DNA from: Torreya grandis
Taxonomy: Eukaryota; Streptophyta; Pinopsida; Cupressales; Taxaceae
Direction of reading: 5' to 3'
DNA length: 64,000 nucleotides
Assembly (NCBI GenBank): GCA_037957365.1
Contig: JARHVA010002006.1
Location: forward strand, 1,955,501-2,019,500
In this document: in pieces, positions 60,936 to 64,000 of the stretch
Numbering within the stretch: position 1 is the first letter of the stretch
Layout: each line of letters opens with the position of its first letter
Made by a program: the position numbers and the translations under genes
The notes under the pieces: model-generated
The model's database searches: none
What the model was told of the DNA's origin: nothing
What the model saw: the letters and a program-made list of their open reading frames with translations, nothing else

Positions 60936-63411
60936 GGCAAGCTTGGTTCTCTTTAAACAAATGACTAAGGTACCAAAGAGAATATAAAGTAAGGTGTCTT
61001 AAAACCACACACACATAAATATTTAGTTCATGAATTTACTTTACTTTTGGTAAATTTTAAATCATATAGATTAGAAGAGGGTAAGGTAACTCAAAGATCC
61101 AAGGTGAAAACTAGTACACCAAAGCCTAGATCTTTGTGATACACCTCTACCATAAAATATAGTTTCAACTTCGACGAGTTGACCCTATTAAATTAGAGGA
61201 AATCTCTTCAAATTATGAATAATATAGTACAAACTAAGAAACTTAAGATATAAAAACATACACAAATAACTAAGTATAAAACTAGGACCAAATGGGCAAC
61301 ACAACATCACCACATGGTTCTAGTAGGATAAAATATGTTCTAGAACTTAAAGCATGAGTGATATACAAGATAACTTGATTCCACCAAGATGATAATTTGA
61401 TTTTGAGTCTCCTAAATGACCCTCAATCCAAATGGAAAATTGGACCCAAGTTAAAACAAGTTTAGTGTACAAATGGTGAACCCAATTTAACACACCAACT
61501 CTTAAAACTTAGAAAGGTCCAATTTCAAATGTGAATTATAAATGAGGGAATTAAACAAATCAGATAAAATTCCTAGATTCAATTAGGAAGCATGGTTATG
61601 CCAATGTGGATGATATGACACAAAACTTTTGATAATAACTTCAACAAGAAAAAGATAAATTTTTCAATCAGACAATGTAATGCCTCCATTGCTCAAGAAT
61701 TTTAAGGACAATGTGCTTTGGTTAATTTTGCTGAGTTAACATGAAATTTTAGACACAAATCAAGACCAAGTAAGCTGATGACCAAAAACAATCATCTTAA
61801 GTCTAAACTGACAAGGTATGGCCAAGTGTGGTTAACTAAACTAGAAAGTTTTTGATTGTTTATAGAGGAATAAATTACACAATAAATTTCACATCACAAT
61901 GTAAAATAAAAATCATGTAAATGGGTATCTATGGCACTTATATTGTTTCAAAAAGGTCTAATCCTTTTTGCAACCACTACATCTGTCATTTGTTTAGTGT
62001 AGTGTGATATCCAAAGTGTAGATATGGCCTGTGTGCAACTACAACATTAGAAGGTGGTTTAACCGCTCAATCCTCAAATCCTAGTGGGAGAGGTTAAAGT
62101 TAGTGCCAGGAGGTGAAACCCTAGGTCAAATCTTCCCTATATAAATTTTGATAGGTGATGAAATCCCCCTCACAAGCCAAGTTTGCATGAAATAAAAGAC
62201 ATAATAGAAAGACTTTAGGGTCATTTTCAAGATCACCCAAACTATTACAAGTTTTTGGGGAGTGATTTATATGACATTTTTTTCATGCCTTGGACTAGGC
62301 ATGTTTACAATAAAGATGGCACTGTTGATTCCAAAATTTCCCTAAAGGGGATAGATGGAAGAGCATACATGCAATGTCCCTATTTTTTTGATCATTTTCT
62401 AATTAACAACTATTGAATACAAATTTGACAAGTGAATTCAATTTTAAGCACCAAATCAAAGATTAGGTGGTGTTATTTTGACCCCTTGGTCTTAAGTACT
62501 AAAATGGAAAATATTATGCAAAATGACCACATGAAGCAAACAAAAAACCTAAGTTTGTTTTAATCCCAAAGATTGAAGTGTTTGAGACTTATATTAGATT
62601 CAATTTTAATGAACCAATTTTGAAAATGTTCAAGACTTAAGATTAGGTTTAAGCATTAAAATTGAAATGTTTCTAAGATTTAACATGATATGTTCATTTT
62701 AGGCACCAAATACCAAATGTGTAAAAACATAGCATGTTCATTTTAAACCCAAATGAAAGTGTGCTTGGTTAGTTAAGATCAATCAAAACAACTTATAAAA
62801 TCATCCCTCAACCTACAAAAACATAATTATAAGGGCCTAATTTGAAGCACTTAAGAGTTTAAGCAATCAACATTAAAAATTTCAACTCTTTATTGCAATC
62901 CCACTATTACATAGTCAATATCATTGTTTTCCCTACAAAATCACAATTTCAGATAACAAAAGCATTGTTTTGGGTTAGATCTAAAAGAAATAATAATATC
63001 GATGTTTGTAAAAAGAAAATACAAAATTGTTGTTCAAATGATGAAATTATTGTTATGCAAAATCACTGCCCAAAATGATGAAATATCTACCCAAAAGAGC
63101 GATATCACTACCCAAAAGAATGATATTGCTTCCTACAAAGATGATATCATTATTTTGGATGAAAATATTATTGCTCAGGTCTACCAAATTATTATTTATC
63201 AAATACAAATTTTGTTTACACAAAATCACTACTGTGTAATAATGATATCATAACAGTGAGCAAAAGTGAGGTTTCCAAAAACAAAAACATTGTTAGAAAA
63301 ATGGAAAATTAACTTAAAATTTCACTCTTTTTGGCCCTCTCACTCCAAGGTCCTGCATGGAAAATATTAGTGAGTTTCTTGAAATATTTGTGACCAAGTT
63401 TGTGAGGTTTG
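60936..63411 (-). other. Leader of element F between PBS and gag
   Basis: 2.5 kb without a recognised gene. Near its 5' end (63065-63169) is a 21-bp repeat. Otherwise I see nothing. Confidence 0.6.
63065..63169. repeat. 21-bp repeat, 5 diverged copies
   Basis: Units start at about 63065, 63086, 63107, 63128 and 63149 (CTACCCAAAAGA-GATATCA type). On the + strand they translate as a heptad ladder, QNDEIST, QKSDITT, QKNDIAS, YKDDIII. They lie 250 bp from the PBS of F, but on the strand opposite to its coding direction. Confidence 0.7.
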
Positions 63412-63429
63412 ATCGCACTAAAAGTGCCA
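63412..63429 (-). other. Primer-binding site of element F
   Basis: The minus strand reads TGGCACTTTTAGTGCGATC, starting four bases inside the LTR boundary. The tRNA is not assigned. Confidence 0.65.
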
Positions 63430-63433
63430 AAAA

Positions 63434-64000
63434 TGTAGAGGGGATTACATAACATGATTAGTCAAACATAATTCCAATAAATCAAAGGAAGAATGCATAA
63501 GAGTAAACTGAATTAAGTCTATCTATTCATGTGGTAATTATAAATGATAGCAAGAAACATATGAAATAAAGTAACGCCATATTACCTTCCCAAATGGATT
63601 CACCATACCAATGATGCTCAAAATCATGTTCTCCCTTAATCAAGATCTCTTGTCTTCAACAAAAATGGTGGCCAACTCCTCCAATGTCTCAGGAACCCCT
63701 TGTAAAACTATTGACCATTTTTTTCCAAATAGGCCAAAATTGATCCCCTTCTATCCTTACTATTCTAGGCCATTTCAGTTTTCAATTTTGCATGAATCTG
63801 TTCATTGCTACGGACTCTACAGAATTTCTACAAACTCTACAAGTCTAAATCTACAGACTCTATAGGTCTAACTTTACAGACTCTACAGGTTTTGGATTTC
63901 TACAGACTCAACAAGTTAGTCCTTTGGCACAAGAAGGATTAGTTCAAAGAGTTTTGGGTTTTACAAGGCCTCTTTAGGCTCTTGTCTGAAGAAAATCATA
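63434..64000 (-). repeat. Right (5') LTR of element F, cut by window end
   Basis: Starts TGTAGAGGGGATTACATAAC on the + strand and matches 48225-48500 up to about 63708. Beyond that the sequence differs, which points to an insertion or rearrangement in one LTR. Confidence 0.7.
63808..63916. repeat. Short tandem repeat of CTACAGACTCTACAGG type
   Basis: Five imperfect copies of 16-25 bp, each with CTAC(A/G)GACTCTAC or a close variant. They lie in the part of the right LTR of F that has no match in the left LTR. Confidence 0.7.

Larger units (their letters stand above)
48225..64000 (-). mobile_element. Element F: Tat-lineage Ty3/gypsy LTR retrotransposon (cut by window end)
   Basis: Minus-strand order from the right: LTR (63434 to beyond 64000), PBS (63429 down), a 2.5 kb leader, gag (from 60935), PR, RT, RH, a second RNase H, INT (to 52449), a 3 kb noncoding stretch, PPT (49414-49430) and LTR (48225-49413). 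Two RNase H domains are the hallmark of the Tat branch of plant Ty3/gypsy elements. The visible length is 15.8 kb. All frames contain stops. The right TSD lies outside the window; the left would be CTTCT at 48220-48224. Confidence 0.85.

Overview
The window is AT-rich plant nuclear DNA made almost entirely of old LTR retrotransposons and their leftovers. I found no intact host gene, rRNA, functional tRNA or CRISPR array. The evidence is paired LTRs with primer-binding sites (PBS), polypurine tracts (PPT) and short target-site duplications (TSD), and decayed gag, protease (PR), reverse transcriptase (RT), RNase H (RH) and integrase (INT) reading frames of plant Ty3/gypsy lineages. The nesting, heavy decay and lack of host genes suggest a large-genome seed plant, possibly a gymnosperm; the species is an inference I cannot prove. 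Nearly every frame carries several in-frame stops and frameshifts, so nothing here looks able to move by itself.

Layout. (1) Positions 1-225 hold the tail of an unknown reading frame built from 18-residue repeats. (2) Element C (about 266-30456, + strand) is a giant Ty3/gypsy element. Its LTRs are about 6.2 kb and each carries the relic of a roughly 1,060-codon reading frame of unknown function. Its gag-pol lies between the LTRs at 6490-11792. (3) The 3' LTR of C is interrupted by element A (18747-30103), a copia-like non-autonomous element. A is itself interrupted inside its PBS by element B (19012-26082, minus strand), which has 1.2 kb LTRs and only a gag relic. (4) A gag relic of another element, H, is split at 30689/36155 by element D (30690-36149, + strand), a chromovirus with CCHC-type gag, PR, RT, RH, INT and chromodomain remnants. 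(5) A tandem array of about 367-bp units with one inverted unit (36960-38502) is interrupted by element E (38503 to at least 45461, + strand), a non-autonomous element with an unrecognised coiled-coil reading frame. (6) Positions 45462-48224 are unassigned. (7) Element F (48225 to beyond the window end, minus strand) is a Tat-lineage Ty3/gypsy element with gag, PR, RT, RH, a second RNase H and INT.

The order of events can be partly read: C inserted, then A into C, then B into A; D inserted into H; E inserted into the satellite array. The most unusual items are the LTR-encoded reading frame of C, the insertion of B exactly within the PBS of A, the 367-bp array with an inverted unit, the unknown frame of E and several coding-frame tandem repeats. 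Boundaries marked 'about' were placed by eye.
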